From Ideonella paludis (GTDB taxonomy: Bacteria > Pseudomonadota > Gammaproteobacteria > Burkholderiales > Burkholderiaceae_C): a stretch of DNA of 64,000 nt. Where the stretch lies: positions 1 to 64,000 of the forward strand of contig NZ_JAGQDG010000010.1 of NCBI RefSeq assembly GCF_018069865.1, written 5' to 3'. A program made the translations under genes and the position numbers. The number at the start of each line of letters is the position of its first letter. Within the stretch, counting starts at the first letter, position 1. The notes under the pieces are model-generated. The model saw only the letters and a list, made by a program, of their open reading frames with translations. It was not told where the DNA came from and did no database searches. Below, piece by piece: positions 8,572-18,674 of the stretch.

Positions 8572-9201
8572 GTGTCCAACATGAACGCCTTGATGTACGT
8601 GATCCTTGGCATGATTTTGGGCGGAGTGGCAAGCGTCGCCTGGTACCGCCATTTCGGTACACGCGAGCCTATGCGGACGGACATCAAGCCAGCCGATCCT
8701 GTGCTGCCAGTTGACACGCACCTGGTGCTCAATGTCTTGAACCGCTTAGCGATTCAGATTACCGACGAGCATCTTCAAGACGGCTTGGAGGCTTTGGGAC
8801 AATACCTCGCAGCCAACGCGCGCGATATGAAGGAGGGTGGCATTCCACCAGGCGAGTTAGGTCTCAGCTTGGAGAGCTACTGGCGCCTGACCGAGTGGCA
8901 GCATCGAAAGGCCGCCGCCGTTTGGCAGCAACTTGGCCCTTGGCCCGAAAACACACATCAACGAGCCGCGCTGCTCGGGAGACTGCTGTCAGCTCTACAA
9001 GCGATTGAGCGAGTTGGTGCGGATCGTGTTGAATTGATGGCGAACGGGCCGTGGTCTGCTGGCGAGAGGCGGGAAGCTCAATGCACTGTCTACATTAGCT
9101 CAAAGGAAATGCCTCATATCGCCCCGCCACAGGGTTGGAGGCTTGCCGAGAATTCAGCATTGCAGTTCAACGTCACCTGGAATCACGATATAGCGTCATA
9201 G
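8572..9201 (+). CDS. Small membrane protein resembling a degenerate LytS-type kinase
   Basis: The protein has about 209 residues with one N-terminal membrane helix (LMYVILGMILGGVASVAWY). After it comes THLVLNVLNRLAIQI, which recalls the HFLFNxLN phospho-His region of LytS kinases, and helices resembling the rest of that dimerisation domain (YLAANARD, ESYWRLTEW). The usual HATPase region is short and shows no N-box or DxGxG motif, so catalysis is unlikely. The start is GTG 8572 or ATG 8581. The gene diverges from the EarP-like gene across 169 bp. It could be a regulator that pairs with LytTR signalling without kinase activity, or simply a decayed kinase. Confidence 0.45.
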   Translation: MSNMNALMYVILGMILGGVASVAWYRHFGTREPMRTDIKPADPVLPVDTHLVLNVLNRLAIQITDEHLQDGLEALGQYLAANARDMKEGGIPPGELGLSLESYWRLTEWQHRKAAAVWQQLGPWPENTHQRAALLGRLLSALQAIERVGADRVELMANGPWSAGERREAQCTVYISSKEMPHIAPPQGWRLAENSALQFNVTWNHDIAS

Positions 9202-9671
9202 CCGCAGTGCTCGTATTGAATGGATCCTCTGACTTACCTTAAACATTCATTTCGTTCCCTCTAAACACCGCTTCATTGCCTGAAATCAGCTGCTCGTCCA
9301 GAATTCAACTGACACAGATCATCGACGAGTACTGTGATCCCACATCCTCTGATACGAGTCTGTTGCGAGATCAATGCCGACGACCGAGCTACCTCAGCAA
9401 GACCACCGTGCAATGCATGGAATTGCGTCGTGTTCCCGCCGGTACTTACCTTTCACCGTGCAGGCCGGGGGACTTTGCGACGCTGGATCAATGGTCTGCG
9501 GAACCGCACCTACCGCCACCTTCTTATGGCAAGCCATTAGGCTTCCCATTGACCCAGGGCGTCTAACCGTGCGCTGTTTCAGCGCAAAGATAGGGAACTC
9601 ATGTCTATGAGCGCGGAGCGCGGTGGAGTTAAAGATCTACTCGGAGCGCCTAAGTTACTCGACACGGCCAA
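9202..9671 (+). other. Intergenic region upstream of the mshQ-like gene
   Basis: No credible gene was seen in these 470 bp; the short open frames lack family features. A small hairpin, GCGCTG-TTT-CAGCGC, lies near 9574-9588. The promoter of the large surface-protein gene must lie here or in the preceding gene, but no confident -35/-10 pair was identified. Confidence 0.4.
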
Positions 9672-12600
9672 ATGAACTACTCCATATTCGGACTCGCAGC
9701 TTGGTTGAGACGGCGTGTGATCGGACGTGCAGGCCTTTTGGCAACATTTCTCATTTTTCTGTGCCTGTGGGGAACGGCTACATCGGCTTCAGCCGTAGCC
9801 GTGCTGGGAACAGATATGACCCTGAACGGCAACGCCACTGTGGCGGGAAGCAGCTTACAACTGACTGCATCCGTGGGGAGTCAGGTGGCATCGGCTTGGA
9901 AAACTGCACCAGTTTCCACCTCCAAATCATTTGTTACCTCCTTTGCTTTTCAGCTGATTGGCTCGCCAACACAAGCTGACGGCATCTCATTTGCCATGCA
10001 AAGTGCCGGACTCAACGCCATCGGCGGTGTTGGCGGAGGTATCGGGGTAGATGGCATCAGCAACCATGTCAATCTCACCATCAGCAGTTGGACAAACAAC
10101 CGCATTGGATTCGGAAACAACGCTGTGGGAACGAAGCCTGCCCCCAACGCGCTGGGGAGCTGCAGCAGCGTTGTCGGCAATTTCACATTGTCGTATCAAG
10201 CAGAGCACAACATTTTGTCGTTGTACGGAACGTACGCCGCTTGCGGAGCCAACTTCACCGTTGCAGACAGCCTCAACGTCAATCTGCAGAGCAAGTTCGG
10301 TAGCACCATGTATGTGGGCTTCACAGGAGCAACAGGTGGCGCAGTAGCCACTCAAACCATCACCAGTTGGTCATTGATCAGTACGGGCGACCTCGTGATG
10401 CACCATAAGTTTGACAACGCGACCGGTCTCGACACCAGTCCAAACACCGACAGCACAGGAAATGGCTTTGGCGGAACATTTGTGGGCAATGCCGCAATGG
10501 GGGCAGCTCCTCCAGCCTTCTGTGGTGGCCAATCGTGGGCCAAGTTTTCTGGCGGCTCACGCGTTCAAGTCACGCAACACGCGGCCCTGAGTCCGCGCCC
10601 GAACTTCTCAGTAGCGTTGTGGGCCAGAGCGGATGGAAGTCAGGGGACATGGCGCACACCGCTCATGATGCGGGATGAGTTTCCGACTCGAGGGTTCAAT
10701 CTTTACGCAAGCACCAGCAATCAGTGGCAATTTTGGACTGGTCGAGGCGATTCAGCGCCCCCCTACTGGGACTCCATCAGTGCAGGCGCAGTGGCACTAG
10801 GGCAGTGGGTTCATATTGCAGCGACCTACCAAGCCACTTCAGGTCCTGACGCCAACGGGGTTTATACAGGGGTCGGAACGCTCTACATCAATGGGGTGGC
10901 ATCTGGCACCAACAACAGCATGCGCTACCTCCCTTCATGGAGCAACAGCCTAACCATCGGAGCCAACGCTTTGAACGGTACAGCGTTCGATGGAGCGGTG
11001 GACGATGTGCGCCTATATGGCAGAGCACTGGCAGCTAACGAAGTACAAAACATTACGCAAGCATATTGTCGGCCGGGAGGCATGCCCAGTGCTGCGTGGT
11101 GGTCGCAAGCCTCATCTATTTCCCAGGCTGACAATTCAGACATTGCGACCTGGACCAACGACGCAAACCCTTCTAAGGGTCTGAGCGGTAGCGCCACCCG
11201 ACCTAAGTTCCGCAACAACAATGCGCAGAACATCAATTTCAACCCAGTGGTGGAGTTCACCACCAACCAGTCGTTCACGGCTGCCAGCATGCTGACGACT
11301 CAAGCATGGAGCCAGGGGCACTATGCGTTGGTGGGGTACCCCACGGCCAACATGACGAATGTCATGTTGTTGGGCGAGTATGGCGTCCCTGTCAACGGTT
11401 GGGACGGGCGCTTTGGCATTCACTTCCCGCATGACGGAGATGTCATTTGGGATTCTGCCGACGCCAGCGTGAGTCGAGCTCGGTACACCGATTCGAATCT
11501 GATCAATCGCGTGTCGGTCTTCACCTTCTTTAAAGATGCCTCGACCGCCTCACCTTTCGGTGTCAAACAGGCGATTCGGAAAAATGGCGTGCAGATGGCG
11601 ACAGCTAGCTCGCCGTCCCCCTTAACGGGTGCAAACGGAACGTTTAGCGTCGGCAACGCGGGAGCGGGTTGGCGCGGCATATTGGCCGAGGGCGTAATGA
11701 TGTTGGGCAACACCATGAGTAACGCCCAGGCCCAGCAATTGGAAAGCTATCTGGCCGTGAAGTACGGGGTCACCCTTGGCGGCAACGGAGCCCCCGCCAC
11801 CAGCTACCTGAACAGCGCAGGTAGCACCATCTGGTCGGCCGGCACCGGCTATCACAACAACATCGTAGCGCTGGGGCGAGACGACACCAGTAAGCTCAAC
11901 CAGTTGATTTCGCGGTCGGTAAACAGTGGGGACCAGATCACCGTCATCTCCGGCACTGCCATGCCGTCCTCGGCCAGCTTGATCACGCCCACCACGGGGG
12001 CAATGGCCCTGGCCACAGACCTTTCCTACGTGGTCATGGGCGACAATGGTCAGAGCTCCACCACCACAGCCACCATCACCGTGGGCACCTTGGCCGGGCG
12101 CGCACGCAGCAGCCGCATTTGGCGCTTGCAAGCGACCGGCACCGTACCCTCGCAGCTCAGCATCTGCGTACCGGACAGCATGCTTCCCAGCGGTTTCACC
12201 TCAGGGGGCTCAGCACTCTGGCTGAGCACCGCTACGGCACAAGACTTCAGCACCGGCACCGCTGACACAACCATGACTGCAGCCACCTGTGTCGCCAGCG
12301 GAGCGGGTGTGAGCACCGGCGTGCCTGGGCGCATCGCCACCGTTTCAAATGCCGTGCTTAACGGCATGGGCGGTGTGGGCTACTTCACGGTCACGCGCAG
12401 GCTGCTGGACCACATCGAGATCTCCGCCAGCAGCAACAGCGGTGTGACCTGTGCGCCCACCACCTACACCATCAAGGCCTGCGGAGATGCGAGCTGCAGC
12501 AGCCTGTTCACGGGGGGGCTGACAGGCAGCCTGAGCCTGACCGGGGCAGGGGTGAGCACCCTGTTCCCCTCGGGGGCCAGCTTCAGCATTCCCGCAGGCA

Positions 12601-14585
12601 GCTCCAGCACCACGATCAGTGCCCAGGTCACCAGCGTGAGCACAGCCACGGTGGGCGTCACCAGCCTCTCCCTGACGCCCGGTCACAGCAGCCCGGTGTG
12701 GTGCGGCCTGGGCGCCGCCGCCAGCAGCACGGGGGCCTGCACCATGGCGGTGGGCAGCGCCGGGTTCTTGTTTGACGTGCCCGACCACTATGCGGGGGCC
12801 AGCCAAGCCCTGTCCATCAAGGCCGTGCGCACGAGCGACAACGCCCAGGTCTGCGTGCCCGCCTTTGCCAACGTCACCCGAGCCATCAAGGCCACCTGCG
12901 CCTATGTCAACCCCAGCAGCGGCAGCTCGCCGGTGCAACTGGGAGCAGTCAAACTCAATGCGGGCAATAGCAGCGCAGCCTGCGATGCCACGGGCCAGAC
13001 CCTGAACCTGGCCTTTGATGCCAACGGTGCCACCAGCACTACCGCGCAGTATTGGGACGCTGGGCGTGTGCAACTCAGCCTGAGCTACACCGGCTCGGTG
13101 GGCACCAATGACGCGGGCCTGAGCCTCAGCGGTAGCGACCAGTTCATCGCAGCACCCATGGGCTTTATCGTCACCGACTACCCAAGCGTGGCCACGGCCG
13201 GCAGCCCCTTCAGCTTCAAGATCAAGGCCTTGGCCTGGGGGTCCAACATCAACGTCCTGCCCAACTTTGGGCAAGAGAGCCCACGCGAAGGCGTGGTGCT
13301 GGACTGGGTGCGCTCCGAGCCGCTGGGGGTGGGCGCTCAAAGCGGCAGCTTCAGCGGCACGCTGGGCCTGTTCAGCGGCGGGGTGGCCGATGTCAGTGCA
13401 GCCAGTTGGAGCGAAGTCGGACGCGTCTCACCCACAGCACGCCTGGCCAGCAACAGCTATTTGGGCAGCGGCTTGACAGCGGCAGGCAACCCAATCGGCG
13501 TCATGGGCTGGACGCACTGCGCGAGTGAGGCAGGTGGCAGCGCCAACCCCTGCGTGATTCCCAGCGGGGTGATGGCTGCCGTCTATTACGGAATCGGCGC
13601 CTACGGCTTCATGAAGACCGGGCAGAGTGGTTCGGTGCCCTGCAGCAACGCTTATTTCGGTGACCCTGCCTCAGGCTCGCCTAAGGCCTGCTACTACACG
13701 GCCTTGTCCGGCGCAGGCAGCGTCACCACGCATGTCCAAGTCAAGCCCGCGCGGCTGGAGCTGGCCGCCACTGCGGCCTGCGGCAGCTTCAGCTATGCAG
13801 GCCAGCCCTTTGGGGTGACGGCCAGGGCCAAGAACGCCTTGGGGGCCATCACTCAGAACTATGCGGGCACTGTCGCGCGCAGCGTGAACCTGACAGACGC
13901 CAGTGGCAACACGACGGGCAGCTTGACAGGCAGCATCCCCGCCAGTGCCTTCAGCCTTGGCGTGGCCAGCCTGCCCAGCAGCGCTGGCACAGCGCCCGTG
14001 TTCAGCTTCACCAACAAACTGACCGCCCCGCAAACCATCAGCGTGCGGGCCACCGACACGGACGGTGTCAGCTCCAATGGCTATGACGCCAGCCAATTCT
14101 TGCGCAGCGGGCGGCTGCAGATGAGCAATGCCTTTGGCAATGAGAAAAGCCCTTTGCAGGTCCCTCTACAGCTTCAGTACTGGAGCGGTAAGAGCTGGGT
14201 GCTCAACGGTGCCGATACCTGTACGGTGATTCCAACAGCCTCCGTGGTGCGAGCGCGCACGCTCAACCATAACAACACACCAGCGAGTTGGAGTACTGTG
14301 GTCAGCGGAATCAGCCTAAGCGGGGGCAGCGGTTTCATCACCCTGGCGGCTCCAAGCTTCAACGGCACGGGTACAGTAGATTTAGCGATCAACTTGGGGG
14401 CGGGCAGCAGCGACAACAGTTGCAACAGCGTCGTTGGCAGCGCTACGGGTGCCGCTTTGCCTTGGCTGCGCTCACGCCAAGGCAGTTGTGCCAGTAGCTT
14501 CGACCGCGATCCCAGTGCACGCGCGAGTTTCGGCATTTTTGCGCCGGAAACCCGAAAATTGATTCACATACGAGACATCTATTGA
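9672..14585 (+). CDS. MshQ-like giant surface protein with lectin domains
   Basis: This secreted protein of 1637 residues is probably an adhesin at the tip of, or alongside, a pilus. It begins with a signal peptide (LLATFLIFLCLWGTATSASA). Next come an L-type lectin-like domain (about 45-240: SFAFQL, ADGISFAMQ) and a LamG/concanavalin-like domain (about 245-460: FSVALWARADG, WVHIAATY, FDGAVDDVRLYGRAL). A further region (about 465-760) resembles domains of large surface proteins (YLAVKYGVTLGG, NIVALGRDDTS). The C-terminal half is DUF6701, the MshQ signature domain (FDVPDHYAG, MGWTHC), ending DPSARASFGIFAP. Many cysteines suggest periplasmic disulphides. MshQ is normally in the MSHA pilus operon, whereas here the pilus-like operon is 30 kb away. 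Confidence 0.85.
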   Translation: MNYSIFGLAAWLRRRVIGRAGLLATFLIFLCLWGTATSASAVAVLGTDMTLNGNATVAGSSLQLTASVGSQVASAWKTAPVSTSKSFVTSFAFQLIGSPTQADGISFAMQSAGLNAIGGVGGGIGVDGISNHVNLTISSWTNNRIGFGNNAVGTKPAPNALGSCSSVVGNFTLSYQAEHNILSLYGTYAACGANFTVADSLNVNLQSKFGSTMYVGFTGATGGAVATQTITSWSLISTGDLVMHHKFDNATGLDTSPNTDSTGNGFGGTFVGNAAMGAAPPAFCGGQSWAKFSGGSRVQVTQHAALSPRPNFSVALWARADGSQGTWRTPLMMRDEFPTRGFNLYASTSNQWQFWTGRGDSAPPYWDSISAGAVALGQWVHIAATYQATSGPDANGVYTGVGTLYINGVASGTNNSMRYLPSWSNSLTIGANALNGTAFDGAVDDVRLYGRALAANEVQNITQAYCRPGGMPSAAWWSQASSISQADNSDIATWTNDANPSKGLSGSATRPKFRNNNAQNINFNPVVEFTTNQSFTAASMLTTQAWSQGHYALVGYPTANMTNVMLLGEYGVPVNGWDGRFGIHFPHDGDVIWDSADASVSRARYTDSNLINRVSVFTFFKDASTASPFGVKQAIRKNGVQMATASSPSPLTGANGTFSVGNAGAGWRGILAEGVMMLGNTMSNAQAQQLESYLAVKYGVTLGGNGAPATSYLNSAGSTIWSAGTGYHNNIVALGRDDTSKLNQLISRSVNSGDQITVISGTAMPSSASLITPTTGAMALATDLSYVVMGDNGQSSTTTATITVGTLAGRARSSRIWRLQATGTVPSQLSICVPDSMLPSGFTSGGSALWLSTATAQDFSTGTADTTMTAATCVASGAGVSTGVPGRIATVSNAVLNGMGGVGYFTVTRRLLDHIEISASSNSGVTCAPTTYTIKACGDASCSSLFTGGLTGSLSLTGAGVSTLFPSGASFSIPAGSSSTTISAQVTSVSTATVGVTSLSLTPGHSSPVWCGLGAAASSTGACTMAVGSAGFLFDVPDHYAGASQALSIKAVRTSDNAQVCVPAFANVTRAIKATCAYVNPSSGSSPVQLGAVKLNAGNSSAACDATGQTLNLAFDANGATSTTAQYWDAGRVQLSLSYTGSVGTNDAGLSLSGSDQFIAAPMGFIVTDYPSVATAGSPFSFKIKALAWGSNINVLPNFGQESPREGVVLDWVRSEPLGVGAQSGSFSGTLGLFSGGVADVSAASWSEVGRVSPTARLASNSYLGSGLTAAGNPIGVMGWTHCASEAGGSANPCVIPSGVMAAVYYGIGAYGFMKTGQSGSVPCSNAYFGDPASGSPKACYYTALSGAGSVTTHVQVKPARLELAATAACGSFSYAGQPFGVTARAKNALGAITQNYAGTVARSVNLTDASGNTTGSLTGSIPASAFSLGVASLPSSAGTAPVFSFTNKLTAPQTISVRATDTDGVSSNGYDASQFLRSGRLQMSNAFGNEKSPLQVPLQLQYWSGKSWVLNGADTCTVIPTASVVRARTLNHNNTPASWSTVVSGISLSGGSGFITLAAPSFNGTGTVDLAINLGAGSSDNSCNSVVGSATGAALPWLRSRQGSCASSFDRDPSARASFGIFAPETRKLIHIRDIY

Positions 14586-14665
14586 GACTGCAAGGTTGGG
14601 CGGGACAGCGGCGCAGACGAGCCGTCCGTTTGAGTCCATGCTTGCATTTTGCTGACCGGGCTGCC

Positions 14666-16573
14666 ATGCACCAACTCCAAGATCTTCAGCGTCTAGCGCA
14701 GCATGATCCCGATTCAGCCCTCGCACTGACTGAATACCGGCTGCAAAGCTGCGATCGCCTGAAGTACCCGCAGGAATGTTGCGAGTTACTGCGCTTGTGC
14801 GCGCTGTGCCATACAGGCCTCGGCCACCATGCCGCCGCACTAGAGCCCGCCCATCAAGCCGTCCTTGCAGCTCAAGCCACCGCCTTGCCTCAGCTTCATT
14901 GCCGGGCACTGCAGACCATGGCCTGGGCCTGGTTTCAACTCAACGCCTTTGACTCCGCTCTGCACTGCGTGGAGCAAGCGATTCAATGCGTCGATGAGCA
15001 ATTCCCAGATGGCGTGGTCAAGGAGCTGCGATATCTCACCGCCTGTATTTTCAGAAAGCTGATGCGCTTGGATGAAGCCCTTGCGCTGCTGAGCGAGCTG
15101 TATCCAGCCACCGACGGCGAGTTCAGATTCCGATGCTGCGGCGCATTGGCCAGCACCTATTTGCACAAGGGGGATGCCACCGCCGTTCATCGCTGGTTGC
15201 AAGAGGCCGCCTTCCACATTGAATCGCCCAAGAATGAAGCTTGGCTCGCTAGCCTCACCGCAAGAATGCACGTGCTGCAGCAAGATCTGCCGGGGGCGCA
15301 GGCCGTGCTTCGCCGCCATGCGCAAGCCCTGGCTGCCTTCCCGCTGCACCGTGCCTCCGTGCTGCATCAAATCGCCAAGCTACAGGTGTCAAAGGGGGAT
15401 TGGGATGCGGCCCAAGACACTTTCTTGCAACTCGATGTACTGCAGGCCCTGGATGAAGAAGAGCGGCTCGACAGCCTGTTGCAGCGCGCACAGTGGGCAG
15501 ACGCCACCGGCGCCCACACACAGGCGCAGGCCCTGCGCGAGCAGCATCAGCAGGGCTGTCACCAGCAAGAGCAACTGCAAGACCACTACCGCTTGAAAGC
15601 TGCACAACTGGCGCTGAACCATCTCGACACCCGCTTGATGCTGGCACGCTCGCGGGAGGAGATGGAGCGGCTCAAGGTCGCAGTCCAAGACCATGAAGCG
15701 CAACTGCGCGGCCGCTATCCACAACGTCCCCTGGTGGAGTCTCTGCTCAAAGAGCTGCTGCTCTTGCATGGCGGCTGCCCCAGGCTCGCTGACGGCAGCT
15801 ACGACCTGTCGTCATTGGGCTTTCATCTGGTCTTTCAGCCTTTCATGGACCTCCAGACGCGCCAGGTGGCTGGCTTTGAGGTGCTGCTCAGGCTACAACA
15901 TTCCCGCCTAGGCCCCATGATGCCCGCAGACTTCATCCCGCGCCTTGAACGATCCGGCGACATCTTGGATGTGGGCCGCTGGGTTTTGGGCCAAGCCTGC
16001 CAGGCCCTGGCCCAACTGCAAGCGCAGGGTTTGGCACCCTTGTGCATGGCCGTGAACGTCTCTGCCGTGCAATTGGGTGAAGAGAGCTTCTTCGCATTCA
16101 TCTCGCAATGCTTGGCACGTTACCAAATAGTGGCCGAACGATTGGAGTTGGAGCTGACGGAATCCTTGGCCGTCCATAGCGGCGCGCCCTTGGCACAGCG
16201 CCTTGAACAACTCAAGTCTTTGGGCATCCGCCTCTCCATCGACGACTTCGGCACAGGCTACTGCAACTTTTCGCGGCTGATCGACATCGACCCGTACAAG
16301 CTCAAGATCGACCGCAGCCTGGTGATGAGGCTCAGCCAAGGGGATCGAGAGCAGCGGGTCGTTAATGCCCTGATCCACACCGGGCATGAGCAAGGCATGC
16401 GCATCACGGCTGAAGGCATTGAGTCTCTGGAGGAGGCTCACACCCTGCAAAGCATGGACTGCGACTTCGGGCAGGGCTATTTTTTCAGCCGTCCCATCCC
16501 TATTCAACAGGCCCTGGATTTTGCTCAGGCCCACGGTGAGAACCAGCACGCGCATGAGCACAGACCGACCTGA
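14666..16573 (+). CDS. TPR-EAL c-di-GMP phosphodiesterase
   Basis: This cytoplasmic protein of about 635 residues has TPR-like helical repeats over the first 320 residues and a coiled linker (about 335-375). It ends in an EAL domain that hydrolyses c-di-GMP. Metal and catalytic positions look complete: EVLLR, AVNVS, ELELTES, IDDFGTGY, KIDRS, AEGIES and GQGYFF. The frame is open from TTG 14582, but ATG 14666 starts immediately before the TPR helices. It lies 80 bp after the mshQ-like gene in the same direction and overlaps the next TPR-EAL gene, so the three may form an operon that links c-di-GMP breakdown to adhesin control. Confidence 0.85.
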   Translation: MHQLQDLQRLAQHDPDSALALTEYRLQSCDRLKYPQECCELLRLCALCHTGLGHHAAALEPAHQAVLAAQATALPQLHCRALQTMAWAWFQLNAFDSALHCVEQAIQCVDEQFPDGVVKELRYLTACIFRKLMRLDEALALLSELYPATDGEFRFRCCGALASTYLHKGDATAVHRWLQEAAFHIESPKNEAWLASLTARMHVLQQDLPGAQAVLRRHAQALAAFPLHRASVLHQIAKLQVSKGDWDAAQDTFLQLDVLQALDEEERLDSLLQRAQWADATGAHTQAQALREQHQQGCHQQEQLQDHYRLKAAQLALNHLDTRLMLARSREEMERLKVAVQDHEAQLRGRYPQRPLVESLLKELLLLHGGCPRLADGSYDLSSLGFHLVFQPFMDLQTRQVAGFEVLLRLQHSRLGPMMPADFIPRLERSGDILDVGRWVLGQACQALAQLQAQGLAPLCMAVNVSAVQLGEESFFAFISQCLARYQIVAERLELELTESLAVHSGAPLAQRLEQLKSLGIRLSIDDFGTGYCNFSRLIDIDPYKLKIDRSLVMRLSQGDREQRVVNALIHTGHEQGMRITAEGIESLEEAHTLQSMDCDFGQGYFFSRPIPIQQALDFAQAHGENQHAHEHRPT

Positions 16574-18461
16574 GCTGGCCGCACTTATGCGCTTGCGCGA
16601 AGAGCAGCCTGAGTTGGCGCTGAAGCAAGCGCAAGCCCTACTGGCCAATTGCGACGAATTCAGCCCCGGCACAGAGGTGGCTCTGCTGCACTTGGTGACC
16701 AGTTGGGTCTATGAAACGCAAGGCGACTGGCTACCCGCTCTGGAAGCCGCCACCCGGGCCACGCGCTTGGCGGCGCCCTTGGGCGGTGAATGGGCCGCGC
16801 AGGCTTGGATCCGGCTCGCCAGCGTGCAAAGCCAGCTTCAAGCCTATGCAGACGCTTTGGAGTGCATCGACAAGGCCGGCAGCAATTTGGCCCTGATGCG
16901 AGAGCCTACCCCCGAGACGCAGGAACGGCTGCGCTACATCACATTGTGTGTACTTGAAGGGGCCGGCCGTTGGGAAGAAGCGCAGGCGGTGGCGGCTAAT
17001 CTGCCCGAAGATGCCGGCACCCGTCACCGCTTTGCCATGGCCTATGCCATGGCGAATGCCTGCCTCAGACGGGCCGACCCGCACGCTGCTGCACACTGGC
17101 TGGAACGCTGCAGGCCCAGTGCACTGACCCGCCAGCAACAAGCGTGTATGGCCTCGGCCGAGATGTCCTTGCACTGCTTGACTCAAGACTTGCCCGCCGC
17201 GCAGGCATTGCTGAGATGGGCGGACTGCCAGCTTCCAGCCTTTCCTGCGGTGTTGGCCCAAATGCGGGTGCTGATGGCAGAGGCCTACGTGAAACAAGGC
17301 CAGCTCCAAGAGGCACAAAGCTTGATCGATAGCGTTCACCTGCAAGCGGACACGCTGACCACCGACGAGCACGCCCTATTCTGGCGGGTACAGGCCCAGG
17401 TGAGCCTGGCCTTGGGCCGCTCGGCCCAAGCGTTAGAGGCCCGAAACCACGAAGCCGCGTGCATCGAGGCCAGGCAAAAGCTGCTGAATGACTATCAGGT
17501 CAAGTCGGCGCAACTGACACTGCACCACTTGGAGGCTCGCCTGCTGCTGGCCCACACGGCTCAAGAAGTGCAGCAATTGAAGCGCGCCGTGTATCACCAT
17601 GAAGTGCTGTTGGCGCGCATGGCGCCCCCCGCACAACAGGCCCCTTCCCTGGTGGCCGAGTTGCTGGTGGACCGGCACCTGTCAGACCTGCGCGGCCCCA
17701 CCGGATTGCTTGACTTACAGCGTCTCGGCTTCAGCCTCTTGTTTCAGCCCATCATCAGTGTGCGGCAGCACCGCTGGCTGGCCTGCGAGGTTCTTCTTCG
17801 GCTGCACCATCCCCAGTGGGGCCATCTCGCGCCGGCCGAGGTAGTTCCCCGTTTGGAGCGGGCCGGAGACATGGCCGAGGTTGGCCCATGGATATTGGAT
17901 CAGGCCTGCCAAGCCCTTCAGCGCCTACAAGCCCAGGGCCAACCTGCGCTCTGCATGGCCCTAAACCTGACACGATCGCAATTGCAGAGCAACACCTGGC
18001 CCGCCCAAGCCATGCGCCTATTGGCCCGCTACGGGCTAGCGCCTGTGCAGGTGGAATGGGAAATCTCCGAGGCCATGGCTGTGGACGAAGACGCTGATGT
18101 TCGACGCGGCCTGAGCCGACTTCGCGAGTTGGGCTTTGGCCTAAGTGTGGATGACTACGGCACGGGTTACTGCAATGTGGCTCGGCTCATCGAGGTGGCA
18201 CCGCAGCGGGTCAAAATCGACCGCAGCTTGATTCAAGCTGCCCAAGAAGCAGCAGGCGACGAGCGGGCCCTCAAGAGCCTTATCGAGAGCAGCCATGCGA
18301 TGGACATGCAGGTGACTGCAGTCGGGGTGGAGACGCCTGCCCTGCTGCAGCGCCTGCAAAAACTGGGATGTGACGCAGTGCAAGGCTACGGGGTGGCTCC
18401 ACCACTTTCCCCGAGTGGCTTGATGCACTGGCAGCCCGCACTTCATCCAATAGGCCAATGA
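16554..18461 (+). CDS. TPR-EAL protein, probably catalytically impaired
   Basis: This is a paralogue of the preceding gene, with the same TPR, coiled-linker and EAL layout in about 635 residues. ATG 16554 overlaps the upstream stop by 20 bp. The EAL domain keeps EVLLR, ALNLT, VEWEISEA, VDDYGTGY, KIDRS and VQGYG. The usual AEGVE motif, whose first Glu takes part in catalysis in RocR-type enzymes, reads AVGVE. It may therefore bind c-di-GMP or proteins without hydrolysing the nucleotide. A tandem arrangement with an intact paralogue suggests a regulator or receptor role, but this is inferred. Confidence 0.8.
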   Translation: MSTDRPELAALMRLREEQPELALKQAQALLANCDEFSPGTEVALLHLVTSWVYETQGDWLPALEAATRATRLAAPLGGEWAAQAWIRLASVQSQLQAYADALECIDKAGSNLALMREPTPETQERLRYITLCVLEGAGRWEEAQAVAANLPEDAGTRHRFAMAYAMANACLRRADPHAAAHWLERCRPSALTRQQQACMASAEMSLHCLTQDLPAAQALLRWADCQLPAFPAVLAQMRVLMAEAYVKQGQLQEAQSLIDSVHLQADTLTTDEHALFWRVQAQVSLALGRSAQALEARNHEAACIEARQKLLNDYQVKSAQLTLHHLEARLLLAHTAQEVQQLKRAVYHHEVLLARMAPPAQQAPSLVAELLVDRHLSDLRGPTGLLDLQRLGFSLLFQPIISVRQHRWLACEVLLRLHHPQWGHLAPAEVVPRLERAGDMAEVGPWILDQACQALQRLQAQGQPALCMALNLTRSQLQSNTWPAQAMRLLARYGLAPVQVEWEISEAMAVDEDADVRRGLSRLRELGFGLSVDDYGTGYCNVARLIEVAPQRVKIDRSLIQAAQEAAGDERALKSLIESSHAMDMQVTAVGVETPALLQRLQKLGCDAVQGYGVAPPLSPSGLMHWQPALHPIGQ

Positions 18462-18674
18462 ACCTCGCACCAACAGTCGGGCACGCCATGGCCACCACTT
18501 TCGATCAGGCAGAATAAATTTCTAGCTGCTCCACATGCCGATGTTGAATTTTGGACTGGTATTCGACTCGTAAATGGCCAAGCAGTCGTCGGGCCTCTAT
18601 CAATGATTCATTATGTAGCCTTGAGCAGATGACTGTAAGCGTGCAGCGAACCCACCTTGCGTCACCGGGGCCAG

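Noticed and set aside
12345-13340. Open frame of 331 codons on the minus strand inside the mshQ-like gene
   Set aside because: It is antisense to a GC-rich coding region with clear domain similarity; its His/Gly/Ala-rich composition is a codon-shadow artefact.
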